This document shows positions 1 to 7,611 of a DNA stretch of 64,000 nt, piece after piece. The position numbers and the translations under genes are program-made. The DNA comes from Caryophanales bacterium UBA4682 (lineage in GTDB: Bacteria; Bacillota_I; Bacilli_A; RFN20; CAG-288): contig DHKY01000015.1 in NCBI GenBank assembly GCA_002404995.1, positions 1-64,000 on the forward strand, written 5' to 3'. Numbering within the stretch: the first letter of the stretch is position 1; the number at the start of each line of letters is the position of its first letter. Under the pieces are notes generated by a model. The model was given only the letters and a program-made list of their open reading frames with translations, was not told the origin of the DNA and did not search any database.

Positions 1-49
1 TTTTTTAGTTTCACCCTGGCTTTGCCTTGATGGCCTGGCGGTGATCAGA

Positions 50-225
50 GTAAGACCTCATGTGGATTGATATCCTCCATTCTAGGTCTTACCTAATATG
101 GGAACGGAAACAGAGTTTTTCCAAAAAAATAAAAATTCTGAACCGTAAATAAACAGGAAGGGAGCGGCTTCTTTCGGAGGCAAGGACACCCATGGAGGAC
201 ATGTTCCTCCTTGAGTAGCCGTTCC
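50..225. other. possible structured RNA, unassigned
   Basis: There is no gene before position 337. Two strong stems are visible. The first pairs GTAAGACCT at 50-58 with AGGTCTTAC at 84-92. The second pairs GGAGCGGCT at 161-169 with AGCCGTTCC at 217-225 (one G-U) and encloses a hairpin of GGAGGA at 194-199 with TCCTCC at 205-210. Another GGAGG at 176-180 could compete for the same TCCTCC. I do not recognise a known class (5S rRNA, SRP, tmRNA, RNase P and common riboswitches were considered) and the strand is undecided. The downstream gene has its own promoter-like sequence at 299-307, so this may belong to an upstream transcript. Nothing is seen in 226-298. Confidence 0.3.
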
Positions 226-298
226 ATTCTTATTTCGATTTACAAATCAGCTTTGAAAAGAAATCATGACAAATGCTGTATCCAGGTCCTGCTTTTAA

Positions 299-324
299 TG
301 TTATAATTTCAAGTAACTAGTTAC
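299..324 (+). promoter_or_regulatory. extended -10 promoter with 12-bp palindrome
   Basis: TGTTATAAT at 299-307 matches an extended -10 element (TGnTATAAT). No good -35 is seen. Six bases downstream lies a perfect 12-bp palindrome, GTAACTAGTTAC at 313-324, which would cover the likely start of transcription. It is followed directly by a strong ribosome site (AAAGGAGG) and the start codon at 337. The position suggests a repressor operator for the two nuclease genes; the regulator is unknown. Confidence 0.6.
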
Positions 325-336
325 AAAGGAGGAAAT

Positions 337-1398
337 ATGAAAATAATTCACGCCGCGGATCTTCACCTTGGCTCTCCGATAGACAATAAGCTGAAAAACA
401 TATCCGACAATAGGAAAAACGAACTCCGCTTCTCCTTTTCCCGTCTTGCCGATTATGCAAAAGATAATTCAATTCCAGTTGTTCTTCTTTCTGGAGATGT
501 CTTTGATTCGGATACACCATCTAGGAAAGACAAGAAGTTTTTCTATGATGTCATACGCGCCCACCAAGAGATCACTTTCTATTATCTTAAAGGAAACCAT
601 GACCGAAAGAGCAATGAAGAAGATAGGCCTAAGAATCTAAAGACCTTCTCTCAGCAATGGGCCTCTTATCCTCTTTCGGATGATGTCACTCTCAGTGGCA
701 TTGAGAGGAGTAAAGAGAACTGTCTTTCATTCTATGACACTCTTTCCTTAGATGCCGATAAGATCAATCTTGTCAGGCTTCATGGAGCTCTTGGCGATAA
801 GCCGGGAAGGGATGCCGTCTGTCTAAAGAAGCTAAAAAACAAGAACATCGATTATCTTGCCCTTGGACACATTCATTCCTATCAGGAAGGAAGCATCGAT
901 GATAGAGGAAGCTATGCTTATCCTGGATGTCTTCAAGGCAGAGGCTTCGACGAAATCGGAGAAAAAGGATTTATCCTTCTAACGATTGAAGACAAAAAAA
1001 TCAAAAAGGAATTCGTTCCTTTTTCCCGTGTTGTCATTCAGGCACAGGAAGTCGATATCAGTGATAGGAGTTCAATCCCTGCTATCATCAGCAAAGTCAA
1101 AGACTCCGTTTCTTTTGTACCAAACGATATCTATCGTATCGTCCTGAAAGGGGATGTGCCAGAAGATGCCGACTTCAAAGAAGAAGATATCAAAAGCGGA
1201 TTAGAGGGCCTTGCCCGTTTTATCAATATCAAGAATCTGACCAGAATCAAATTTGACCAAGATAAGCTAGAAAAAGACTTTTCCCTGAAGGGAGAGTTCT
1301 ACCGTCTTGTCTCTTCCGATAGCACTCTCTCCGAAGAGGAAAAGCAGGAAATCATCGTCTTAGGCTTAGCTGCCCTAGAGAAAAAGGAGCTTTTCTAA
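337..1398 (+). CDS. yhaO: YhaO/SbcD-like metallophosphoesterase
   Basis: Calcineurin-like DNA repair exonuclease subunit of the Mre11/SbcD/YhaO type, 353 residues. Metal-binding motifs are visible in order: AADLHLG near the N-terminus, SGDVFD near residue 53, KGNHD near 85 and LGHIHS near 178, followed by the PGCLQGRGFDE segment typical of the family. It is expected to act with the coiled-coil ATPase encoded next to process DNA ends. It starts at ATG 337 after a strong AAAGGAGG site, and its last codons contain the ribosome site of the next gene, which begins two bases after its stop. The upstream palindrome suggests regulated expression. The family assignment is firm; YhaO rather than SbcD is chosen from size and the partner's membrane segment. 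Confidence 0.88.
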   Translation: MKIIHAADLHLGSPIDNKLKNISDNRKNELRFSFSRLADYAKDNSIPVVLLSGDVFDSDTPSRKDKKFFYDVIRAHQEITFYYLKGNHDRKSNEEDRPKNLKTFSQQWASYPLSDDVTLSGIERSKENCLSFYDTLSLDADKINLVRLHGALGDKPGRDAVCLKKLKNKNIDYLALGHIHSYQEGSIDDRGSYAYPGCLQGRGFDEIGEKGFILLTIEDKKIKKEFVPFSRVVIQAQEVDISDRSSIPAIISKVKDSVSFVPNDIYRIVLKGDVPEDADFKEEDIKSGLEGLARFINIKNLTRIKFDQDKLEKDFSLKGEFYRLVSSDSTLSEEEKQEIIVLGLAALEKKELF

Positions 1399-1399
1399 A

Positions 1400-3868
1400 A
1401 TGGAACTGAAACAGGCTTATGTCCGTGCCTTCGGAAATATCGAAGACAGACCCATTGATTTCAAAGAAGGAATCAATGACTTCCTTGAAAACAACGGCGA
1501 AGGAAAGACAACCCTTGCCAATTATCTTTTGGCAAGGTTCTACGGACTTGGCAAGGTCTCGAGTCCGGAACGGAAGAGATATCTTCCTTACTCTGGAAAA
1601 GACTGTGGCGGTTCTCTTTCCTTTTCGGATAATGGCAAGGATTATCGTATTGAACGTCATTTCGGTAAAAGACCAAATGAAGATACCGCACGTCTTTTCT
1701 GTGATACGAAGGAAGTCGAAGTTAACGGCGAAATCGGGAATCTGTTCTTTCCGGGACTCGACAGAGAATCCTTCTTTAAGCTTGTTTTTCTGACTCCGGA
1801 AGATCTGGTCATAGAATCTACGGAATCCATTGACAGCAAGAGGGGACACTATACTGATGGCACTGATGAAAACTATACTTTCGAGGATGTCATCAATGAT
1901 CTCAGTGACCTGCAAAAGCAATACAAGCCAAAGAGAAGGGTACAGACTCAAGGAAAGATTGCCCAGTGCCGTGATCAGATCAATAATCTTGAAGAGCTCA
2001 AAGAGAATAGCGAAGAGAAACAAAGAGGACTGGAACAATCTTATTCTAATTTAGCTATCTTAAAGCAGGATATCGATAAAAAGAGACAGGGACGGGATGA
2101 ACTCATCGAGAAGAACAACACCATCGAAGTCTATAAGTCCTTCCAGGAAAAGAAAAAACAAGTGGAAGAAGCTAAAGCGGAGGCAGAGAAGAAGACGGCC
2201 TATTTTCCTTATGGAATTCCTTCGGAAGATGAAATACATAAAGCAGAGGATGCCTCTAGCAGAAAAAACAATATTTTAGATAGCCAGAGCAGAGGCCCAT
2301 TTACTGCCTGGGAAGAAGTTGAGTATAAGAGCCTGAAAGAAAGTTTTAAGGACGGAGTGCCTTCTCAAGAAGACTTAGCTAACATCAACAAGCAGATATA
2401 CCAGTACCAGAGCACAAAAGAGGAAAGGAACAAATCTCCGTTTACAGAGGAAGATAAGATTGTACTTGACCGCTATTCGAAAAAACCAGTAAATAGGGAT
2501 GAAATCAAAACCGCCTATCTGGAATACAAGGAAGCAAAAAGGAACTATATTCCAAAGACAGAACCCGTGATTGAAAAGAAAGGAAATCATTCCAAACTAT
2601 TCCCAGTCTTCTTAATTTCGGCAGTCCTCGTTGCTGTTTTAGCAGTCTTTCTTAGTATATTTGTTTCAAAATGGTGCTTCTTCGTTCTTCTCCTTGTTCC
2701 TGCTTTTCTTGCAGTGGCTTTCCTGACCAAGAAGAAAAAAACAATAGAACCAAGTGTTGATCCAGAACAAGAGAAACTAGAGAAAGCAAAAGAAGAAATC
2801 AAGAGCCTCCTTGGAATCCAAGGAAATGATATTGAAGAAACCTATGGGCGCCTGGAAAGTGAGTACCACCATTATCTTGATCTTTATTCTAAGAAAGAAA
2901 AAGCAGATTTAAAAGCAAACGAAGATAGACAATTCCTTTCTATGACATTAAAGTCGCTTAATGACTTTTTTGAAAAATATAACCTGTTTTCTAATAACCT
3001 AGAAGAAAACCTAAAATCACTCAATAGTTCAATTGCAAGCTACAAAAAGCTCCAGGACAAAGAGGCAGACTATCAGAAAAGGAAAGAAAAAAGCAACGAA
3101 GCAATCCAAGAATACGATAATCAAATCAATGCCTTCTTAAGCAAATACAGACTATCTTCTTTGGATGGAATACATCGTGAAATATCAGACTATAACTCTG
3201 CCATTCAATTCTATAGCAAGAGCAAGAAACAGCTGGAAGACTACATCAATGAAAAGAAACTGGATCCCAACTGGAAAAGGGAAAACACAGATCTTGCTGA
3301 TATTACCTCGTTAAACAAAGAAATAGACTCTCTTTTGAAACAAGAGAACACTATGGAACAATCCATTTCTGAAATAGAAGACACTCTTAGTCAATGGAAT
3401 AATGAAATCTCTGCTTTGCCAGAACTGAAACAGAATCTTATCCAGTTGAAGACAAAAGAGAAGAGGATCGGAAAGACGATTGATTATCTGACAAGGGCAG
3501 AAAACAACATTAAGAACCGTTATATCAAACCTAGGCATGATCGGTTTGTCCACTACAGTGACAGGATTGAAAAAACAAGGGGAGAGAAGATTCGTTTCAA
3601 TACCGACTTTAAGGTGTCCTTAGATGAACAAGGCACAAGCCAAGACTACAATCATCTCTCAAGCGGACAGACTGCCCTTGTCCTTCTTTGCTATACCCTT
3701 GCCCTGAATGACAGCATCTTCAAAGAAGACAAGCCTTTCCTGATCAGGGATGATCTCTTCAGGTACCTAGATGAAGAACATATAAGGAAAGCAAAAGAGC
3801 TGAGGAAAGAGATTTCCAAAGAAAGACAGATTATCTACTTCACCTGCCATCCATCACGAAATCTTTAA
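1400..3868 (+). CDS. yhaN: YhaN/SbcC-like coiled-coil ATPase
   Basis: Large AAA_23-type ATPase of 822 residues, expected to form the ATP-driven clamp that partners the nuclease upstream. The Walker A motif NNGEGKTT lies near residue 33. Long charged coiled coils follow and are interrupted near residues 400-443 by two hydrophobic membrane segments, as in Bacillus YhaN. The C-terminal half site has an LSSGQ signature near residue 752 and a Walker B stretch near 780 written FLIRDDLFRYLD under the standard code. Both R residues there are AGG; read as Met this becomes FLIMDDLFMYLD, close to the family's PLIMDDPF form. It is translationally linked to yhaO, with its ribosome site inside the upstream coding end. 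Confidence 0.87.
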   Translation: MELKQAYVRAFGNIEDRPIDFKEGINDFLENNGEGKTTLANYLLARFYGLGKVSSPERKRYLPYSGKDCGGSLSFSDNGKDYRIERHFGKRPNEDTARLFCDTKEVEVNGEIGNLFFPGLDRESFFKLVFLTPEDLVIESTESIDSKRGHYTDGTDENYTFEDVINDLSDLQKQYKPKRRVQTQGKIAQCRDQINNLEELKENSEEKQRGLEQSYSNLAILKQDIDKKRQGRDELIEKNNTIEVYKSFQEKKKQVEEAKAEAEKKTAYFPYGIPSEDEIHKAEDASSRKNNILDSQSRGPFTAWEEVEYKSLKESFKDGVPSQEDLANINKQIYQYQSTKEERNKSPFTEEDKIVLDRYSKKPVNRDEIKTAYLEYKEAKRNYIPKTEPVIEKKGNHSKLFPVFLISAVLVAVLAVFLSIFVSKWCFFVLLLVPAFLAVAFLTKKKKTIEPSVDPEQEKLEKAKEEIKSLLGIQGNDIEETYGRLESEYHHYLDLYSKKEKADLKANEDRQFLSMTLKSLNDFFEKYNLFSNNLEENLKSLNSSIASYKKLQDKEADYQKRKEKSNEAIQEYDNQINAFLSKYRLSSLDGIHREISDYNSAIQFYSKSKKQLEDYINEKKLDPNWKRENTDLADITSLNKEIDSLLKQENTMEQSISEIEDTLSQWNNEISALPELKQNLIQLKTKEKRIGKTIDYLTRAENNIKNRYIKPRHDRFVHYSDRIEKTRGEKIRFNTDFKVSLDEQGTSQDYNHLSSGQTALVLLCYTLALNDSIFKEDKPFLIRDDLFRYLDEEHIRKAKELRKEISKERQIIYFTCHPSRNL

Positions 3869-3962
3869 AACCAGTTTGGTATTTTTGTTTCCGGATACTC
3901 TGTTTTCCGCATTAAGAAAAACAAGCAGCCTTTAATCAATCTGCTTCAACGAAGGCAACAGC

Positions 3963-4490
3963 TTACTTGATATGATGTTTTGCATCGGTAATCTTATAGC
4001 CAGCACCACAATCTGTGTATCTTTGGATAGCTCTTTTAAGCCGTTTGTTGATATCAAGGTCGTCCTCAGTATACCCATATTGGCAAAGAAGACGATTAAG
4101 ACACCATTCTTCGCTCTGGGTATGATAAGAGTTATAAAGAGAATAAATCTGCTTTACATCAAATAGTTTATAGAGAAGAATACTATAAATATTTCTTGTG
4201 TAGCAGATATAACGAGTAAGATATCCAAGCCAATAGAGTCCTTCCGGGGTGTACTTTATTTTCCCATAGTTGCTTTTCCCGTACTGTTTTTCAATTTGAT
4301 AAAAGGCATCATTCGAATCATATAGGAAAAGCTCTCCTGGGGTATCATCGAACTTGACGGCATAATCGGAAGAAAAGAAACGTCGCAGAAAAACAGGACT
4401 GGAAACAGAGGTCTTAGTTAAGGACTCTTCAAAGACTTCTGCCTGGAACCTTGCTTTATCTAACCCGTTCTGGTCAAATTCACGTATCAT
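3963..4490 (-). CDS. putative antitoxin of DUF3990-type pair
   Basis: A 175-residue soluble protein with a well-ordered middle section (YGKSNYGKIKY, then LYWLGYLTRYICYT). This resembles proteins I recall next to DUF3990 genes in Clostridia and annotated as antitoxins. It has no signal peptide or membrane segment. Its ATG overlaps the stop of the upstream gene as ATGA (4487-4490), so the two are translationally coupled. The toxin-antitoxin reading rests on context and remembered similarity; no function is proven by the sequence. The order here is putative toxin first. Confidence 0.6.
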   Translation of the reverse strand: MIREFDQNGLDKARFQAEVFEESLTKTSVSSPVFLRRFFSSDYAVKFDDTPGELFLYDSNDAFYQIEKQYGKSNYGKIKYTPEGLYWLGYLTRYICYTRNIYSILLYKLFDVKQIYSLYNSYHTQSEEWCLNRLLCQYGYTEDDLDINKRLKRAIQRYTDCGAGYKITDAKHHIK

Positions 4491-5347
4491 ATTAGCACCT
4501 CGTCGATATAGAGTCCTTCATTGCGGTATTGTCGTTTTGCAAAATCAAGTTTTGTCTGAATTTCCTTACCGCGTTCAATTGAGTTGTTTTTGCTAAACTC
4601 TTTTTCTGCTTTGCATAGATAAAGTCTTTCCTTTTCCTTTAAAGCTGAGACGGCTTTATCCGTCTTGAAAACGAACTGTTTTCCAAGCCGTGCAGCAGAA
4701 AGAGCGTGCACAGCCTGCGTTGTAGTAATTTGCCCGTTCCCGAACCTACGCCTGATTTGGAACCTTTTGTTATCTGCTATTGGAGCAATCAGAACATCAT
4801 CTTTTGCATGCTTAGATAAGATACGCTTAAGAGTTTCACTTTCGGAATATTGTCTTAGCATACCTCGATAGTAGCAAACCGATAACATCCATTCCAAATC
4901 ACAGGAATATTCTCCGATTTTCAGCCCCCGGGGAGAAAACTCAAAAAGATAAATAGATGAATCAGCATCTCCTTCCACAAAGCAGAGGGCAGAAGAATAA
5001 AACTCACTGCAATAAAAACCGTTGGAAAAATCACACTCCTTCCGTGAACCTTTTGGATCAATATCATTGAGTCCATCTCGGGAGCCATGAAAAAGAAGGA
5101 GGTTTCCCTTTTCAAGGAGTTCCTGATAATTCTCAACTTTGGTCCTGTTTAATCGAAGATTATGAGAATAAGCAAAGGAATAGAATTTCTCTAAAATAAA
5201 ACTCGGGGCTTCCACAGCTGAAAAGGCATGAAACCTATCCGATGTGCTAACACCCATTTCTTTTGAAATCTGATTCCTAGTCATCCCTAAAGCTTCCATA
5301 GCAAAGGAAACATCCTCTGATAAACGATATTTGTTTTCCATAAGCAT
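4487..5347 (-). CDS. HTH plus DUF3990 (ADP-ribosyltransferase-like) protein
   Basis: Putative toxin with an N-terminal helix-turn-helix segment (about residues 18-32, NQISKEMGVS) followed by a DUF3990 domain. The domain shows a FHGSRDGL motif, FSNGFYCSE, LFEFSPRGLKIGEY, IAPIADNKRFQIRR and a C-terminal ALSAARLGKQFVFKTDKA. DUF3990 resembles the ADP-ribosyltransferase fold, so NAD-dependent modification of a host target is the natural guess; no catalytic residue was confirmed. The start is uncertain: ATG 5347, ATG 5341 or an in-frame TTG at 5428 are possible and none has a clear ribosome site. TTGACA with a 17-base gap to TATTCT lies just before 5347. A run of seven G sits at 5459-5465. Confidence 0.62.
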   Translation of the reverse strand: MLMENKYRLSEDVSFAMEALGMTRNQISKEMGVSTSDRFHAFSAVEAPSFILEKFYSFAYSHNLRLNRTKVENYQELLEKGNLLLFHGSRDGLNDIDPKGSRKECDFSNGFYCSEFYSSALCFVEGDADSSIYLFEFSPRGLKIGEYSCDLEWMLSVCYYRGMLRQYSESETLKRILSKHAKDDVLIAPIADNKRFQIRRRFGNGQITTTQAVHALSAARLGKQFVFKTDKAVSALKEKERLYLCKAEKEFSKNNSIERGKEIQTKLDFAKRQYRNEGLYIDEVLI

Positions 5348-5598
5348 AGAATACCAAGCAAATCCGTCTTTGTCAACTTGGGTATTCTTTTTTTCAGTTC
5401 CTAGTTTTCGGTGGGGAATGCAAATCAATAAGATAGTATTTTCTTAAATTTTCTTTTTGGGGGGGTCAGTAAAAGTTAAAAATAGCCTATTCTTAAAGGG
5501 TTTTCTAGACTTTCCGGTAGTACAAACTGTTTTAAAAAATAGCCACTGACTATTAGATACTCTCGTTCTAAAATAAACGGAGAAAAGAAGGATAAGCA

Positions 5599-5706
5599 AT
5601 GAAAATTAAGAAGCCAATTCGATTTCGCTTGGGAAATGCCCTTCAGAAAACAGTTCAAGAACTCGATATTACTACAAGACATGGGCTTCCCTTACTATTT
5701 AGATAA
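5599..5706 (+). CDS. small basic protein, hypothetical
   Basis: A 35-codon reading frame beginning ATG after AAGGA and ending TAA, encoding a basic peptide (starts MKIKKPIRFRLGNALQ). It is not recognised. It sits five bases ahead of the next reading frame in another register, so it may be a leader peptide, a real small protein, or the 5' remnant of a gene broken by a frameshift. Confidence 0.35.
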   Translation: MKIKKPIRFRLGNALQKTVQELDITTRHGLPLLFR

Positions 5707-5711
5707 ATAAT

Positions 5712-6113
5712 ATGATCAGAGCAACAAGAATCAAGCAAGACCAGATTTCAGAAGACTTAAACCTCATTAAGGAATGGTTCTGTCCAAACCAGATGAAAGG
5801 TAAAATTCATCGTCTTCCAAGGAATCTTCTTATGCAATCAAATCCATCAGAAGACAAACTTACCGAAATATATACACCTGAAGGTGAGAAGACCTTAAAA
5901 CAGTTCTTTTTCAATCTCTATTCGGTTTCCCTTATCTATTGGCCTGTGGAAAAGTCGTGGCAGGATAAGATGCACCTAAAGATTGACTATCCTGGCAACC
6001 GATACATTCTTTATCATTATCCATCTTTACAGGCAATCGGTTACCGGCTATCCTCGAATCAAGTCCTATCCAAAGATCCTGAACTAGCAAAGAGGTCTCT
6101 CGGGTTGGTTTGA
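5712..6113 (+). CDS. hypothetical protein
   Basis: A 133-residue frame with plausible protein composition in its middle (FFFNLYSVSLIYWPVEKSW, then YPGNRYILYHYPSLQ). There is no signal peptide, no recognised domain and no ribosome site before the ATG. The last third overlaps a convergent reading frame on the other strand (5932-6339), and both cannot be fully functional in the overlap. The region looks like a junction where accessory genes were joined or deleted. The call is tentative. Confidence 0.4.
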   Translation: MIRATRIKQDQISEDLNLIKEWFCPNQMKGKIHRLPRNLLMQSNPSEDKLTEIYTPEGEKTLKQFFFNLYSVSLIYWPVEKSWQDKMHLKIDYPGNRYILYHYPSLQAIGYRLSSNQVLSKDPELAKRSLGLV

Positions 6114-6339
6114 AGCCAACAGAAACTAGCGCTTCATCATCATTTATTATCTTAGAAAAAGCAAAAGAATACTCTGAGGTCTTATCACCCCAAGCTTGAA
6201 ATGACAAAAAGAGCCGATTCAAAAATGCGTTTCTATTTGGACTCCTGTCTTGTTTCAATATTCCAAATTGTAGACAGTCATGATCAATCAAATCGACCAA
6301 ATGTTCACTTAGTTTTAAGCTGATTTTTTCCTGAAACAA
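5932..6339 (-). pseudogene. probable 5' fragment of hypothetical gene
   Basis: The first 80 or so residues look like a real protein start (EKISLKLSEHLVDLI, RNAFLNRLF, VSVGFKPTRE). They resemble the beginning of a much longer uncharacterised Clostridia/Erysipelotrichia family I recall beginning MKEKISLKL. After about residue 80 the frame runs antisense through the convergent gene 5712-6113 and loses that character. I read this as a gene truncated near 6100. A short intact protein remains possible. Confidence 0.35.
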
Positions 6340-6407
6340 TGTAATATCCCCTGTTCTATTTCTATTATTTTTTCAATTGGAATACAAGGCAAAGATGAGT
6401 CGAATAA

Positions 6408-6731
6408 TCAGAGAACCGTCTTAAGATAGGTTCCCCAGTCAGAGAGCGACTGAATCACTGGCTTCAGTGTCTTTCCTAACTCAGTAAGGGAGTATTCGAC
6501 TTTCGGAGGAACAACAGGATAGACCTTGCGGAAGATAATTCCATCCGCTTCCCTCTCTCTTAATTGCTGAGTCAGCCTTTTCTGTGTGACAGTGCCAAGT
6601 GATTTCTTCAGTTCACTGAAACGTTTCGTCCCTGTGAACAGGTCTCTCAGTATCAACACCTTCCATTTATCTCCGATAACCTTAAGCGTTGTCTCTACCG
6701 GACAAGGCGGAAGCGTTGTTTTATCAATCAT
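6408..6731 (-). CDS. HxlR-family transcriptional regulator
   Basis: A 107-residue winged-helix repressor or activator of the HxlR (MarR-related) family. It has the typical CPVETTL start, GDKWKVLILRDL, TGTKRF.EL and the PPKVEYSLTELG wing. It is one of the clearest proofs of recoding. Residues 52 (6576-6578) and 60 (6552-6554) are AGG, and reading them as Met gives the family consensus in QKMLTQQLREMEADG, while conserved Arg 29 is AGA and Arg 37 is CGT. The protein has no internal ATG. It is divergent from the gene at 6842, and the shared region carries inverted repeats, so it probably controls both. Confidence 0.9.
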   Translation of the reverse strand: MIDKTTLPPCPVETTLKVIGDKWKVLILRDLFTGTKRFSELKKSLGTVTQKRLTQQLREREADGIIFRKVYPVVPPKVEYSLTELGKTLKPVIQSLSDWGTYLKTVL

Positions 6732-6745
6732 TGTCAGTTCTCCTA

Positions 6746-6763
6746 AGTATCTTTTTAGATACT
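6746..6763. promoter_or_regulatory. operator between hxlR-like gene and 6842
   Basis: AGTATCT at 6746-6752 and AGATACT at 6757-6763 form a perfect inverted repeat with a four-T spacer. A second symmetric element, GCAC...GTGC, follows at 6767-6780. Both lie in the 110-base divergent region. The position and form suit an HxlR dimer site controlling both directions; binding is inferred. Confidence 0.6.
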
Positions 6764-6841
6764 ATAGCACATTTAAGTGCGTACTATTCATTTAGATGCT
6801 TGTTTTCTACAATATCATCGTAATTCAAGGAGGTCAATAAA

Positions 6842-7465
6842 ATGAATTACCAATTACAGAACTTAAAAGAAGGAAGCAGGAGAATCTACGAAGAAAACGG
6901 AACCACCATTTATGCTTATGAGGCAAAAGACCCGATTGCGGATCAGGTCATCTTAGTCCGGAAAAATGATTCTATTGTTGTCATTGAAGCACCCTTATTC
7001 AAGAAGAACGTCGAAGAGCTGAATCAGTTCATCGAAGGACTGAACATCAAGGAAAAATACATTCTCCTTGTGGATCATGTTGCTCCGAAGGATTTCCTCC
7101 CGGATGCAAAGATCTACTCTGTCAAAGAGAACATCGAATCCTTAAAGAACGGAACTCCAAAAAAGTTATACGAAAGCTTCCGTAAGACATTCACTGATTC
7201 TATCCAAGCAGAGACCCGAAATGAAATCTTAGGCATTGAGCACACACCAGTTTTCGGAGATGTGTCCTTATCCTTCACCAGGAAAGGTACTGACTTTGAC
7301 GTTGAAATCAAAGACCTGAAGGCTGTCTACACTCATAGGTTCGGAATAGATCCGAAAGCAGAAAAGCCAACCGCAGAACAGATCAAAGAGTTCACTGAAA
7401 AAGGATATCAGTTAATCCTTTCCGGACATCACATTCCAGAAACCATCGAAGAAGCCTCAAAGTAA
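6842..7465 (+). CDS. MBL-fold-like hypothetical protein
   Basis: A 207-residue soluble protein with alternating strands: IYAYEAKDP, DQVILVRKNDSIVVIEAP, KYILLVDHVAPKDFL and a C-terminal YQLILSGHHIP. The layout suggests a degenerate metallo-beta-lactamase-like fold; the full HxHxDH metal motif is not present, so hydrolase activity is doubtful. A strong AAGGAGG site precedes the ATG. It is divergent from the HxlR regulator and probably its target, followed by an intrinsic terminator at 7490, so it is a single-gene unit. Confidence 0.55.
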   Translation: MNYQLQNLKEGSRRIYEENGTTIYAYEAKDPIADQVILVRKNDSIVVIEAPLFKKNVEELNQFIEGLNIKEKYILLVDHVAPKDFLPDAKIYSVKENIESLKNGTPKKLYESFRKTFTDSIQAETRNEILGIEHTPVFGDVSLSFTRKGTDFDVEIKDLKAVYTHRFGIDPKAEKPTAEQIKEFTEKGYQLILSGHHIPETIEEASK

Positions 7466-7489
7466 ATATACATTCTCTCTAAATGATCG

Positions 7490-7520
7490 GGCAGTTATAG
7501 GAAACTATAGCTGCCTTTTT
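7490..7520 (+). terminator. intrinsic terminator
   Basis: GGCAGTTATAG and CTATAGCTGCC form an 11-bp stem with one G-U and a GAAA loop, followed by five T. It ends the gene at 6842-7465. Confidence 0.85.
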
Positions 7521-7611
7521 CATTTTTCAAAATCTGGTAATAGATAAATCACATTCTAAGAAAATCATTTCTTTTTTCTATATACTAAAGACAAAGGAGA
7601 AAATAATAACA

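Noticed and set aside
1..240. 5S rRNA or tRNA at the left edge
   Set aside because: A GCCTGGCGG stretch and hairpins are suggestive, but the order of stems and the conserved loops of 5S rRNA or a tRNA cloverleaf are absent.
1352..2038. Long minus-strand frame opposite yhaN
   Set aside because: Hydrophobic antisense shadow of a charged coiled-coil gene, without a ribosome site or recognisable domain. The same holds for other long antisense frames over the surface-protein genes.
4487..4490. TGA read as Trp, as in many Mollicutes
   Set aside because: TGA ends genes normally here, including the ATGA overlaps at 4487, 32779, 30457 and 60651, and conserved Trp residues are TGG.
5459..5465. Seven-G tract as phase switch for the DUF3990 gene
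   Set aside because: It lies outside any frame that could connect to the coding region, since an in-frame stop intervenes; only a weak promoter-spacing effect is conceivable.
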